56,995 nucleotides of DNA from NCBI GenBank assembly GCA_024398095.1, contig JAKSJK010000005.1:1-56995 (forward strand), written 5' to 3'. The position numbers and the translations under genes are program-made. Of this stretch, positions 36,759 to 46,898 are shown piece after piece. Each line of letters begins with the position of its first letter. The first letter of the stretch is position 1. The notes under the pieces are model-generated. The model searched no databases. It was not told where the DNA came from and saw only the letters and a list, made by a program, of their open reading frames with translations. Source of the DNA: Bacteroidales bacterium. Lineage in GTDB: Bacteria; Bacteroidota; Bacteroidia; Bacteroidales; UBA932.

Positions 36759-39700
36759 CTATTTGTATTCAGCCCAATGCTTGATCTCGAGGTCTGCCAG
36801 TTCGTGGCGGCAGAAAGCGCTGATGAACGCACTCGCCAGGCGGGCATTGGTAATCAGCGGCACGTTGTAGTCGATGGCCGCACGGCGGATCTGGTAGCCG
36901 TTCTGCAGCTCGCGCGGAGTACTGTTCTTCGGGATATTGATAACCAAATCGATCTCGTGGTTGCGGATACTGTCGATCACATTCGGCTTGCTCTGGGAAT
37001 CCGGCCAGTGGAGAACAGTAGATTCTACGCCGTTCTGGGCGAGGAATGCGGCTGTACCGCCGGTCGCATAGAGACGGTAGCCGGCAGCCTGGAGCTCGCG
37101 GGCTGCGTCCAGGAGTTCCACCTTGGAACGTGCCGCACCCGAAGAAATCAGGATGCCCTTGTCCTTGGACGGAACCCTGTGACCTACTGAAAGCATGGAC
37201 TTGAGCAGAGCCTCGGAGTAATTGTCGCCGATGCAGGCAACCTCACCTGTGGAAGCCATGTCCACACCCAGGATAGGGTCAGCCTTGAGCAGGCGGGCAA
37301 ACGAGAACTGGGAGGACTTGATACCCACATAGTCGATGTCTGCGAAACTCTTGCCGAATGGCTCAACCTCCTTGCCCAGCATGATCTCTGTTGCCATGCC
37401 GATGAAGTTGAACTTTGTGATCTTGGACACGAACGGGAAGGAACGGGACGCGCGGAGGTTGCACTCGATCACGCGGAGCTCGTTATCCTTGGCGAGGAAC
37501 TGGATATTGAAAGGTCCGGAAATATTCAGGGCCTGGGCGATGGCACGGGCGGTACGCTTGATGCGCCTGATGGTCTCGAAATAAAGTTTCTGGGCCGGGA
37601 AGACAACGGTAGCATCGCCGGAATGGACACCGGCATACTCGATGTGCTCGCTGATGGCGTAGCACTTGATCTCACCTCTCTGGGCCACTGCGTCGATCTC
37701 GACCTCCTTGGCCCTCTGGAGGAATTCGGTCACCACAACCGGATGCTCCTGGCTCACAACGGCCGCATTCTTGAGTGCATTCTCAAGCTCGTCCATGTTC
37801 TCAACAACACGCATGGCAGCGCCCGAAAGCACATAAGACGGACGGATCATGACCGGAAGACCGACCTCGGCAACGAAATCGTAGATCTCCTCCATCTTGG
37901 TAAGCTCCTTCCAGCGAGGCTGGTCGATGCCGAGCCTGTCGCACATCTGGGAGAACTTCTGGCGGTCCTCCGCGATGTCGATGGATGTAGCCGAAGTACC
38001 GAGGATATTGATGCCCTGCCTGTCCAGAAGGAGGGCGAGGTTGTTCGGAATCTGGCCGCCGGTGCTGACTATCACACCCTTAGGCTGCTCCATGTCGCAG
38101 ATGTCGAGCACCCTCTCCAGGGTAAGTTCGTCGAAGAAGAGACGGTCGCAGATGTCGTAGTCTGTACTTACGGTCTCAGGGTTATAGTTGATCATGATGG
38201 CCCTCAGTCCCATCTCCTGGATCTTCTTGATCGCAGCCACGCCGCACCAGTCGAACTCCACGCTGGAGCCGATACGGTAGGCGCCGGAACCGAGCACTAT
38301 GACGGACTTGCCGTCGCAGGCGAAGTCGATATCTGACCTGGCACCGTTATAAGTAATATATAGGTAGTTCGTCTGGGCAGGATACTCACCAGCCATGGTG
38401 TCGATCTGCTTCACTACCGGCACGATGCCGAGAGACTTGCGGACCTCGCGCACCATCTGGGACTTGTCGTGAGGCTTCATGGTCTCGTCCTTGATGACCA
38501 GCTTGCCGATCTGGTAGTCGGAGTAGCCCATCTGCTTGGCCTCCCTTAGAAGTGCCTCTGGAACGGCCTCCAGGCTGTCGTATGCCGCCAGTTCCAACTT
38601 CACACGGTAGATGTTCTGCAGGCGGAAGAGGAACCAGTTGTCGATCTTGGTGATCTCGTGCAGCTGCTCGATCGTATAGCCCTGGTCGAAGGCCAGCTCG
38701 ATTGCAGGCAGACGCTTGTCGGTCGGGTTGTTGAGCTCATATTCCAGGTCCGGCACCTTCACGGTGTTGGCCACGAAGCCGTGCAGACCCTGTCCGACCA
38801 TGCGCAGACCCTTCTGGATGGCCTCCTCGAAGGTGCGGCCTATGGACATGATCTCGCCCACAGACTTCATCGAAGAGCCGATAAGCTTCGAAACTCCGTC
38901 GAACTTGCCGAGGTCCCAGCGAGGGATCTTGCAGACCACATAGTCCAGAGCCGGCTCGAAGAAGGCTGAAGTACACTTGGTAACCGAATTCTGGATCTCG
39001 TCCAGGCCGTAGCCGAGGCCGAGTTTCGCCGCCACGAAGGCAAGAGGGTATCCGGTAGCCTTGGATGCAAGGGCGGATGAACGGCTCAGTCGGGCATTGA
39101 GCTCGATCACGCGATAATCGTCGCTGTTCGGATCGAGGGCATACTGCACATTGCACTCACCCACAATGCCCACGCGGCGGGCTATCTTGATTGCGATCTC
39201 ACGGAGCATATGGTACTCGTGGTCGCTGAGAGTCTGGGAAGGAGCCACAACGACACTCTCCCCGGTGTGGATTCCGAGAGGGTCGAAATTCTCCATATTG
39301 CAGACGGTGATGCAGTTGTCGTACTTGTCGCGCACCACCTCGTACTCGATCTCCTTCCAGCCCTTGAGGGACTTCTCGATCAGAATCTGAGGTGAATAGG
39401 AGAAGGCGGAAGCAGCAAGCCTGCGGAGTTCCTCATCATTGCTGCAGAAGCCGGAGCCCAGACCGCCGAGGGTGTAGGCCGCACGGACAATCACCGGATA
39501 GCCGATCTCGCTGACCACCTTCAGGGCGTCCTCGATGGAACTTACAGCCTCGCTCTGGGCTGTCTTCACCCCGATTTCCTTCATCATGTCTGCAAACAGT
39601 TCGCGGTCCTCGGTGTTGATTATCGCCTGCACCGGGGTACCGACCACCTGCACATCGTATTTCTCAAGAATTCCGCGCTCGTGCAGAGCCACACCGCAGT

Positions 39701-39983
39701 TCAGTGCGGTCTGTCCGCCGAAGGCCAGCATGATGCCGTCCGGACGCTCCTTCTCGATCACCCTTTCGACAAACTCCGGGGTGATAGGCAGGTAGTAGAT
39801 GTGGTCTGCGATGCCTTCGGAAGTCTGCACCGTGGCCACGTTAGGGTTGATAAGTATAGTGAACAGCCCCTCCTCGTGGAGAGCCTTGAGAGCCTGTGAA
39901 CCGGAATAGTCGAACTCGCCTGACTCACCGATCTTGAGCGCACCGCTACCGAGGACGAGTATCTTTTTCAATTCTTTCTGCAT
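36759..39983 (-). CDS. carB: Carbamoyl-phosphate synthase large subunit
   Basis: The synthetase subunit making carbamoyl phosphate from bicarbonate, ATP and ammonia channelled from CarA, for pyrimidine and arginine synthesis. 1074 residues, the usual length, with two homologous ATP-grasp halves: KKILVLGSGALKIGESGEFDYSG at the N-terminus and VIVLGSGAYRIGSSVEFDWCG near residue 560, plus a C-terminal allosteric MGS-like domain (GYRLYATGGTAAFLAQNG near 975). It starts 2 bp after the carA stop, so the pair is translationally coupled or nearly so. Confidence 0.98.
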   Translation of the reverse strand: MQKELKKILVLGSGALKIGESGEFDYSGSQALKALHEEGLFTILINPNVATVQTSEGIADHIYYLPITPEFVERVIEKERPDGIMLAFGGQTALNCGVALHERGILEKYDVQVVGTPVQAIINTEDRELFADMMKEIGVKTAQSEAVSSIEDALKVVSEIGYPVIVRAAYTLGGLGSGFCSNDEELRRLAASAFSYSPQILIEKSLKGWKEIEYEVVRDKYDNCITVCNMENFDPLGIHTGESVVVAPSQTLSDHEYHMLREIAIKIARRVGIVGECNVQYALDPNSDDYRVIELNARLSRSSALASKATGYPLAFVAAKLGLGYGLDEIQNSVTKCTSAFFEPALDYVVCKIPRWDLGKFDGVSKLIGSSMKSVGEIMSIGRTFEEAIQKGLRMVGQGLHGFVANTVKVPDLEYELNNPTDKRLPAIELAFDQGYTIEQLHEITKIDNWFLFRLQNIYRVKLELAAYDSLEAVPEALLREAKQMGYSDYQIGKLVIKDETMKPHDKSQMVREVRKSLGIVPVVKQIDTMAGEYPAQTNYLYITYNGARSDIDFACDGKSVIVLGSGAYRIGSSVEFDWCGVAAIKKIQEMGLRAIMINYNPETVSTDYDICDRLFFDELTLERVLDICDMEQPKGVIVSTGGQIPNNLALLLDRQGINILGTSATSIDIAEDRQKFSQMCDRLGIDQPRWKELTKMEEIYDFVAEVGLPVMIRPSYVLSGAAMRVVENMDELENALKNAAVVSQEHPVVVTEFLQRAKEVEIDAVAQRGEIKCYAISEHIEYAGVHSGDATVVFPAQKLYFETIRRIKRTARAIAQALNISGPFNIQFLAKDNELRVIECNLRASRSFPFVSKITKFNFIGMATEIMLGKEVEPFGKSFADIDYVGIKSSQFSFARLLKADPILGVDMASTGEVACIGDNYSEALLKSMLSVGHRVPSKDKGILISSGAARSKVELLDAARELQAAGYRLYATGGTAAFLAQNGVESTVLHWPDSQSKPNVIDSIRNHEIDLVINIPKNSTPRELQNGYQIRRAAIDYNVPLITNARLASAFISAFCRHELADLEIKHWAEYK

Positions 39984-39985
39984 GG

Positions 39986-41044
39986 CTAGAGAGATTTTAC
40001 ATATTCATTGAAAAGCAGCATGGAATCCACCGGACCGCTGGATGCCTCCGGATGGAACTGGGCTGAGAAGAAAGGCTTGGTACGATGGCGCACACCCTCG
40101 TTCGTTCCGTCATTGAGGTTCACGAACATAGGCTCCCACTCAGCAGGCAGGGTTTTGTCGTCGATGGCGAAACCGTGGTTCTGCGAAGTGATGAGGCAGG
40201 AATGGGTTCCTACCTTGCGTACCGGCACATTGTGGCCGCGGTGGCCGTATTTGAGCTTATATGTCTTCGCGCCGGCGGCAATGGCCATCAGCTGGTTTCC
40301 AAGGCATATGCCCATGATCGGCTTGTCCTGCTGCAGGGCCCATCTTATGTGCTCGATGGTTTCGGTGCATATGGACGGGTCGCCAGGGCCGTTGGAGATG
40401 AAGAGGCCGTCGTACTCCTCGCCGCGGAAATCGTAGTCCCAAGGCACTCTCTTCACGGTCACATCGTACTTGAGCAGACAGCGGAGAATGTTGTTCTTCA
40501 TGCCGCAGTCCACCATCAGCACCTTCTTGGAACCGTTTCCATAGGTGCGGATCTCCTTTGTGGACACTTCGGCCACGAGATTGCGTCTGTTAGGGTCAGC
40601 CATTTCCACATCCTCGCCCTCGAAGACAATCTTGCCGAGCATGGCGCCATTGTCACGCAGCTTCTGGGTGAGAACACGGGTGTCGATGCCGCAGATGCCA
40701 GGCACATCCTGCTGCTTGAGCCAGGTGCCGAGGCTGCGGGCGCTGTCCCAGTGGCTGAACTGCTCTGAGTAGTCGGAAATGATCAGTGCCTGGCACCATA
40801 TCTTCTCAGACTCGAAGAAACGGGATATGCCGTCCACCTTCTCATCGGCAGGGACGCCGTAGTTTCCTATCATCGGATAGGTCGGAACAAGAATCTGACC
40901 CCTGTAGGAGGGGTCAGTGAGACTTTCGGGATAACCCGTCATTGCGGTATAGAAACAAAGTTCTCCGGCAACGGAATGTTCGGCTCCGAAGGAATATCCC
41001 TCGAACTCTGAGCCGTCTTGCAGTATGAGTCTTGCTTTCTTCAT
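39986..41044 (-). CDS. carA: Carbamoyl-phosphate synthase small subunit
   Basis: The class I glutamine amidotransferase subunit that releases ammonia for CarB. 352 residues, typical. The N-terminal CPSase_sm domain shows ARLILQDGSEFEGYSFG and TAMTGYPESLTDPSYRGQ. The glutaminase triad is the Cys in MGICLGNQ near residue 245 and His/Glu in FSAQFHPEASSGP near residue 330. It lies 7 bp after gltD and 2 bp before carB. Confidence 0.98.
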   Translation of the reverse strand: MKKARLILQDGSEFEGYSFGAEHSVAGELCFYTAMTGYPESLTDPSYRGQILVPTYPMIGNYGVPADEKVDGISRFFESEKIWCQALIISDYSEQFSHWDSARSLGTWLKQQDVPGICGIDTRVLTQKLRDNGAMLGKIVFEGEDVEMADPNRRNLVAEVSTKEIRTYGNGSKKVLMVDCGMKNNILRCLLKYDVTVKRVPWDYDFRGEEYDGLFISNGPGDPSICTETIEHIRWALQQDKPIMGICLGNQLMAIAAGAKTYKLKYGHRGHNVPVRKVGTHSCLITSQNHGFAIDDKTLPAEWEPMFVNLNDGTNEGVRHRTKPFFSAQFHPEASSGPVDSMLLFNEYVKSL

Positions 41045-41051
41045 ATATATG

Positions 41052-42398
41052 TTAAAGCTTCTTCAGATATTCGTCCACCTGGGCTGCTATCTTGCGGCCG
41101 CTGGCAATCGCCCTGACCACGAGGCTGGCACCCGAAGCAGCGTCACCCGCCACGAAGACGTTCGCAGGGAACTGAGGCTGCTGAGGCTTGAGGAAGCCCA
41201 TGGCAAGGAAGACAATGTCGCACTCGATGATCTCCTTGTTGCCGTCCAACTTCATGATAGGCCTGCCGCCTTCCGGATTCGGCTCCCAGATTACGCCCTC
41301 GACCTCGGCTCCTACAAGTTTGCCGTTTTCATCGGCAACGAAGCGGTTGGTGTTGAGCAGCCACCTTCTGTCACAGCCCTCTTCATGGCTGGAAGAGGTC
41401 TTGAGGATCACCGGCCAGTTCGGCCATGGAGTGGCAGGGTTATGGCCTACAGGCGGCTTAGGCATGATCTCGATCTGGGTTACCTTGACAGCGCCCTGGC
41501 GATGTGCGGTGCCGATGCAGTCGGAACCGGTGTCGCCGCCGCCGATCACAAGCACCTTCTTGCCCTTGCACTGGACTCTCTCCTCTTCGCTGAACTGCTG
41601 GCCCGCAAGCACACGGTTCTGCTGCGAAAGCAGTTCCAGTGCGAGATGCACACCCTTGAGTTCGCGGCCGGGAACATTGATATCCCTGGCCTGAGGGGTA
41701 CCGGTGGCAATCACATATGCGTCAAAGCCTTCGGGAAGGTTCAGCGGGTCGATATCCTGGTTGTAGAGGAACTTCACTCCCTCCTTTTCCATCACATCGA
41801 TACGCCTGTCTATGATCTTCTTGTTGAGCTTGAAGTTAGGGATGCCGAAGCGGAGCAGTCCGCCGGCGGCTTCCCTCTTCTCGAAGACGGTAACTTCATA
41901 GCCCTTGTAATTGAGTCTGTTGGCAGCGGCCAGGCCGGAAGGACCGGAACCGATCACAGCGACCTTCTTGCCGTTGCGGACCGGATTCTCGATGGTCACA
42001 TAACCCTCGACATATGCCCTTTCGGCAATGGCGCACTCGTTCTCGCGGTTGGTCACCGCCTCGCCTGTAGTCAGGTAGAGGACACAGGATTTCTCGCAGA
42101 GAGCCGGGCAGACACGGCCGGTGAACTCCGGGAAGTCGTTGGTCTCCTTGAGAATCTTGTATGCGGTCTCCCACTCGCCGTGGTAGAGGGCGTCATTCCA
42201 CTCCGGATCCTTGTTGCCAAGCGGGCAGGCCCAGTGGCAGAAAGGCACGCCGCAATCCATGCAGCGGCTCGCCTGTTCCTGACGGTCTTTGGTATTGAGA
42301 GTCTGTTCAACCTCTCCGAAATCGTGGATACGGTCATGTACGGGACGGTATCCGGCCTCCTTGCGAGGCACAGTCAGAAATGCTTTTGGATTTCCCAT
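41052..42398 (-). CDS. gltD: Glutamate synthase small subunit (NADPH oxidoreductase)
   Basis: The electron-supplying subunit of glutamate synthase. 448 residues. N-terminal Cys clusters CMDCGVPFC and CPALCEKSC bind 4Fe-4S centres; VAVIGSGPSGLAAANRL near residue 147 binds FAD; VLVIGGGDTGSDCIG near residue 285 binds NAD(P)H. All key residues are present. It starts 21 bp after gltB and precedes carA by 7 bp. Confidence 0.97.
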   Translation of the reverse strand: MGNPKAFLTVPRKEAGYRPVHDRIHDFGEVEQTLNTKDRQEQASRCMDCGVPFCHWACPLGNKDPEWNDALYHGEWETAYKILKETNDFPEFTGRVCPALCEKSCVLYLTTGEAVTNRENECAIAERAYVEGYVTIENPVRNGKKVAVIGSGPSGLAAANRLNYKGYEVTVFEKREAAGGLLRFGIPNFKLNKKIIDRRIDVMEKEGVKFLYNQDIDPLNLPEGFDAYVIATGTPQARDINVPGRELKGVHLALELLSQQNRVLAGQQFSEEERVQCKGKKVLVIGGGDTGSDCIGTAHRQGAVKVTQIEIMPKPPVGHNPATPWPNWPVILKTSSSHEEGCDRRWLLNTNRFVADENGKLVGAEVEGVIWEPNPEGGRPIMKLDGNKEIIECDIVFLAMGFLKPQQPQFPANVFVAGDAASGASLVVRAIASGRKIAAQVDEYLKKL

Positions 42399-42419
42399 TT
42401 TCCTATATTCTTTGAGAGG

Positions 42420-45400
42420 TTAATAGTCCTGCTGTACTGCCGCGATCTTCTGCTGAAGCTTCGCGATCTGCTCTTCCTGGAGCACCCTCTTGTACTCGAT
42501 AGGCACAACCTGGATGAACTCGTCCACATAGCGGTTCCAGTCGTCGAGCATCCTCCTCGCAAGGGCAGAGCCGGTGTAGAGGTAGTGCTGACGGATGAGC
42601 TCGTGGAGTTCCTTGCGGTAGGCAGTCTCCTCGACGAGGTTGATCTCGACCATATCCATATTGCAATAGTAGTCGAAGTCATGGTCCTTGTCCCAGACAT
42701 AGGCCACGCCGCCAGACATTCCGGCTGCGAAGTTCCTGCCTGTCTTGCCGAGCACGACCACGCGTCCGCCGGTCATATACTCGCAGCAGTGGTCACCGGC
42801 ACCCTCGACAACAGCGATGGCTCCGGAGTTCCTGACTGCGAACCTTTCGCCCACACGGCCGTTGACATAGAGTTCGCCGCCGGTGGCACCGTAGAGACCG
42901 GTGTTGCCCGCGATGATATTGTCCTCCGCCACGAATTCGGCGCTGGTGCGCACAGGAGGCAAGATTGCAATCCGGCCGCCTGAAAGGCCCTTGCCGAAGT
43001 AGTCGTTGCACTCACCCTCGAGCTTGAGGTTGAGACCCTTGACCGCAAAGGCACCGAAAGACTGGCCTGCGGACCCCTTGAACTTGATGTTGATGGTAGA
43101 GTCAGGAAGACCTGCCTCGCCGTACTTGGAAGCTATCACACCTGAAAGCATGGTGCCCACCGCACGGTCTGTGTTCTTGAGGGCGTAGTCGAGGTTGACC
43201 TCGTCCTTGAACTCGATGGCCTGGGTGGCAGCCTGGATGATAAGCTCGTCCTTCACGCCGCTGACCTTGGTGAACTCACCCCTGTCCCAATAGAGAGGCT
43301 TGTCGGTGTCTGGACGGTGAAGAAGTCGGCTGAAATCGATGGTACCCTGCTTGGTGGACGGATCCACAGGAAGCAGTTCTATGAGGTCTGTGCGACCGAT
43401 GATATCCTTGAAGTGACGGACACCGATCTGGCTGAGGTATTCCCTTACCTGGGTGGCCAGGAAGGTGAAGTAGTTAACCACATAGTCGGCCTTGCCGGTG
43501 AAGCGTCCGCGGAGCTTCGCATCCTGGGTAGCCACACCCACAGGGCAGGTGTTGGTGCTGCACTTGCGCATCATCACGCAGCCAAGCAGGATCAGTGGCA
43601 GGGTGCCGAAAGAGAACTCGTCGGCGCCGAGCATGGCCATGATGACCACATCCTTGGCGGTCTTGAGCTGTCCGTCGGTCTGGAGACGCACCTGGGAACG
43701 GAGTCCGTTGAGCACCAGGGTTTGCTGGGTTTCGGCGAGACCTATCTCAGGAGAAATGCCCGCGAAACGCATAGAGCTGGCAGGAGATGCACCAGTACCG
43801 CCCTCGGAACCGGAGATGACGATGAGGTCAGCCTTGGCCTTGGCCACACCGGCTGCAATGGTACCCACACCGCTCTCGGCAACCAATTTCACGGAAACCG
43901 CAGCCTTAGGGTTGATATTCTTGAGGTCGAAGATCAGCTGGGCGAGATCCTCGATGGAGTAGATGTCGTGATGAGGCGGAGGCGAGATCAGAGAGATGCC
44001 CGGGATGGCGTTTCTGGTCTTGGCGATGATCTCGTTCACCTTGAAGCCCGGCAGCTGGCCGCCCTCACCAGGCTTCGCGCCCTGGGCCACCTTGATCTGC
44101 AATTCCTCTGCATTCACGAGGTATTCCGCAGTCACACCGAAACGTCCGGAAGCGATCTGCTTGGTCTTGCTGGAGAGGCTCACGCCGTCCACATCGCTGT
44201 GGTAGCGCACATTGTCCTCGCCACCCTCACCGGTGTTGCTTCTCGCGCCCAGACGGTTCATAGCCAGAGCCAGAGCTTCATGTGCCTCGATGCTGAGCGC
44301 ACCGAAGGACATTGCGCCGGTCACGAAATGCTTCACGATGCTCTCCACAGGCTCAACCTCGTCCAGAGGTACCGGAGCGACAGCCTTGCGGAAGTTCATG
44401 TAGTCGCGGAGGAAGATAGGAGACTCCTTGCAGTCCACCATCTTCTCCCACTCCTGGTATTTCTTGTATGAGCCCAGACGGGTCGCTATCTGGAGATTTG
44501 CGATGGTGTCAGGGTTCCATGCATGCTTGATGCCGTCACGGCGGTAGCTGAACTGGCCGTTGTTCTCGAGGAACTCGTTGATCTTGGCCGGCTTGAATGC
44601 CTCGTCGTGGAACTTGATGGCGTCACGGGCTATGTCGCGGAGGCCGATGCCGCCGATGGTTGAAATCTCTGTTCCGAAGTAACGGTTGAGCAGCTCCTCG
44701 CCCAGACCGATGCTTTCGAATATCTTCGCGCCACGGTAAGACCTGATGGTGGAGATACCCATCTTCGAGAGTATCTTCTTCAGACCCTTGTCCACAGCCT
44801 TGATATAGTTCTTCTCTGCAGTCTTGTACTCCTCCTGGATACGGTGCTTCTTCACAAGGTCGTCAAGCACTGCGAAGGTCAGATATGGACAGATTGCAGA
44901 GGCACCGTAGCCGAGCAGCAGGGCTGCATGCATCACCTCGCGGATCTCGCCGGACTCCACGATGAGGGCGGTCTGCACACGCTTCTGTACAGAGATGAGG
45001 TGGTGGTGCACTGCGCTGACAGCCAGCAGTGAAGGGATGGCCGCACGCTGGGGATCGAGGTCGCGGTCGCTGAGAATGATGTAGCTTACACCCTCGTCTA
45101 CTGCCTCTTCAGCCTTGCGGCAGAGTTCGTCGAGAGCCTGCTTGAGGCCTTTCTCTCCCTTGGCGCACTCGAAGAGCATAGGCAGCTTGACTGTCTTGAA
45201 GCCCTTGTAACGGATGTTGCAGAGGATGTCGAGCTGTGCATTTGTAAGCACAGGCTGCGGCAGGCGGACCATCTTGCAGTTTGACTCGTCAGGCACCAGG
45301 ATACCGGTACCGACGGTGCCGATATACTCCACAAGCGACATCACCAGTTCCTCCCTGATCGGGTCGATGGCAGGGTTGGTCACCTGGGCAAACTGCTGGC

Positions 45401-46898
45401 GGAAGTAGTTGAAGAAGACCTGGGGACGGTCGCTGATGACCGCCAGAGGGGTATCGTTGCCCATGGACGCGATAGGCTCCTGGCCGTTCACGCACATAGG
45501 GATCACAGTCTTGTCGATGTCCTCCTGGCCGAAGCCGAAGCTGCGGAGCTTGCGCTCCAGGTCAGGAACTGAATTCTCCACATGGCGGCCGCTCTTGATG
45601 TTCTCAAGCTGGATGCGGTTGGTGGAGAGCCACTGGCGGTAAGGATGCTCGCCGGCCAGCTGCTGCTTGATCTCGCCATCGTAGTAGATCTTGCCTTCGA
45701 GGGTGTCCACCATGATGATCTTGCCAGGCTCGAGACGTCCCTTTGAGACAACGTCTGACGGATCGAGATCCATCACACCGACCTCGCTGGCAACCACCAT
45801 CATGCCGTTCTTGGTGATGGTGTAGCGGGATGGGCGCAGACCGTTTCGGTCAAGCATACCGCCCGCATAGCGTCCGTCAGAGAAGAGCAGGGCGGCAGGG
45901 CCGTCCCACGGTTCCATGAGGATGGAGTAATATTCGTAAAAGGCCTTGAGGTCTTCGCTGATAGGGTTCTTGTCGTTGAAGGACTCAGGCACCAGGATGC
46001 TCATGGCCTTCGGGAGGCTCATGCCGCTCATCACCAGGAACTCGAACACATTGTCGAGGCTGGCGGAGTCGCTCATGTCCTTCTGGAGGATAGGCTTGAT
46101 GTCCCTGATGTCCCCGAGAGTCTCGCTTGAAAGCACACTCTCACGTGCCTGCAGCCAGCCGCGGTTGCCGCGGATGGTGTTGATTTCGCCGTTGTGGCAG
46201 AGCAGCCTGAACGGCTGTGCCAGCTTCCACTTAGGGAAGGTGTTGGTCGAGAAGCGGGAGTGAACCAGAGCCAGGCCGCTGGTGAAATAGGCATTGCTCA
46301 GATCCGGGAAGTAGCGCCTCAGCTGTCCCGAGGTAAGCATACCCTTATATATAATGTTCCTGCTGGAAAGGGAGCAGATGTAGAAGTCCTCGTCCTTGAC
46401 GCGGTTTTCGATCTTCTTGCGGATCTTGTAGAGGATCTGCTCGAGTCTGTCCACATCCTCGTCCTTGACTCCGGTGATGAAGATCTGCCTGATGTCAGGC
46501 TCCACTTCGCGCGCACCGGCGCCGAGGACCTCGGGGTTAACAGGCACTGTCCTTATATGCATCAAAGCGAGACCGGCTTTTTCGATCTCGTCTATGATGG
46601 TGGTAAGTATTTCAGCCTGGCGGGCCGGGTCTTTAGGCAGGAAAACCAGTCCCGTGCCGTAGCGGCCTTTTTCCGGAACCGGTATACCCTGGAGGAGTAT
46701 GAACTCGTGTGGAATCTGGAGCAATATACCGGCTCCGTCTCCGGTCTTGTCTCTGGTTTCCGCTCCCCTGTGCTCCATATTTTCGAGCACACGGAGAGCA
46801 TTGTCAACCAGTTGGTGGGTCTTGCCACCATGTATGTTTACGACCATTCCGACGCCACATGCGTCATGCTCGTAAGCTGGGGAGTATAAACCTTGCAT
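42420..46898 (-). CDS. gltB: Glutamate synthase large subunit
   Basis: Converts 2-oxoglutarate and glutamine to two glutamates together with GltD. 1492 residues. A short propeptide precedes the N-terminal nucleophile Cys in AYEHDACGVGM (about C14), followed by the glutaminase domain (HNGEINTIRGN near 210), the central and FMN domains (NTGEGGEDNVRYH, and GSEGGTGASPASSMRF near 1010), the 3Fe-4S site (CVMMRKCSTNTCPVG near 1110) and the C-terminal GXGXG beta-helix (FGAFAVKGLNLKLEG). The reading frame is open upstream to 47312, but that extension is antisense-frame noise inside glnA; the true start is ATG 46898, which shares its A with the glnA stop (TAATG). Confidence 0.97.
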   Translation of the reverse strand: MQGLYSPAYEHDACGVGMVVNIHGGKTHQLVDNALRVLENMEHRGAETRDKTGDGAGILLQIPHEFILLQGIPVPEKGRYGTGLVFLPKDPARQAEILTTIIDEIEKAGLALMHIRTVPVNPEVLGAGAREVEPDIRQIFITGVKDEDVDRLEQILYKIRKKIENRVKDEDFYICSLSSRNIIYKGMLTSGQLRRYFPDLSNAYFTSGLALVHSRFSTNTFPKWKLAQPFRLLCHNGEINTIRGNRGWLQARESVLSSETLGDIRDIKPILQKDMSDSASLDNVFEFLVMSGMSLPKAMSILVPESFNDKNPISEDLKAFYEYYSILMEPWDGPAALLFSDGRYAGGMLDRNGLRPSRYTITKNGMMVVASEVGVMDLDPSDVVSKGRLEPGKIIMVDTLEGKIYYDGEIKQQLAGEHPYRQWLSTNRIQLENIKSGRHVENSVPDLERKLRSFGFGQEDIDKTVIPMCVNGQEPIASMGNDTPLAVISDRPQVFFNYFRQQFAQVTNPAIDPIREELVMSLVEYIGTVGTGILVPDESNCKMVRLPQPVLTNAQLDILCNIRYKGFKTVKLPMLFECAKGEKGLKQALDELCRKAEEAVDEGVSYIILSDRDLDPQRAAIPSLLAVSAVHHHLISVQKRVQTALIVESGEIREVMHAALLLGYGASAICPYLTFAVLDDLVKKHRIQEEYKTAEKNYIKAVDKGLKKILSKMGISTIRSYRGAKIFESIGLGEELLNRYFGTEISTIGGIGLRDIARDAIKFHDEAFKPAKINEFLENNGQFSYRRDGIKHAWNPDTIANLQIATRLGSYKKYQEWEKMVDCKESPIFLRDYMNFRKAVAPVPLDEVEPVESIVKHFVTGAMSFGALSIEAHEALALAMNRLGARSNTGEGGEDNVRYHSDVDGVSLSSKTKQIASGRFGVTAEYLVNAEELQIKVAQGAKPGEGGQLPGFKVNEIIAKTRNAIPGISLISPPPHHDIYSIEDLAQLIFDLKNINPKAAVSVKLVAESGVGTIAAGVAKAKADLIVISGSEGGTGASPASSMRFAGISPEIGLAETQQTLVLNGLRSQVRLQTDGQLKTAKDVVIMAMLGADEFSFGTLPLILLGCVMMRKCSTNTCPVGVATQDAKLRGRFTGKADYVVNYFTFLATQVREYLSQIGVRHFKDIIGRTDLIELLPVDPSTKQGTIDFSRLLHRPDTDKPLYWDRGEFTKVSGVKDELIIQAATQAIEFKDEVNLDYALKNTDRAVGTMLSGVIASKYGEAGLPDSTINIKFKGSAGQSFGAFAVKGLNLKLEGECNDYFGKGLSGGRIAILPPVRTSAEFVAEDNIIAGNTGLYGATGGELYVNGRVGERFAVRNSGAIAVVEGAGDHCCEYMTGGRVVVLGKTGRNFAAGMSGGVAYVWDKDHDFDYYCNMDMVEINLVEETAYRKELHELIRQHYLYTGSALARRMLDDWNRYVDEFIQVVPIEYKRVLQEEQIAKLQQKIAAVQQDY

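Noticed and set aside
35456-36784. 442-codon plus-strand ORF opposite purF
   Set aside because: Antisense shadow; purF has all catalytic motifs.
41025-42983. 652-codon plus-strand ORF opposite gltD/gltB
   Set aside because: Shadow of highly conserved minus-strand genes in GC-rich DNA; His/Val/Leu-rich composition with no domains.
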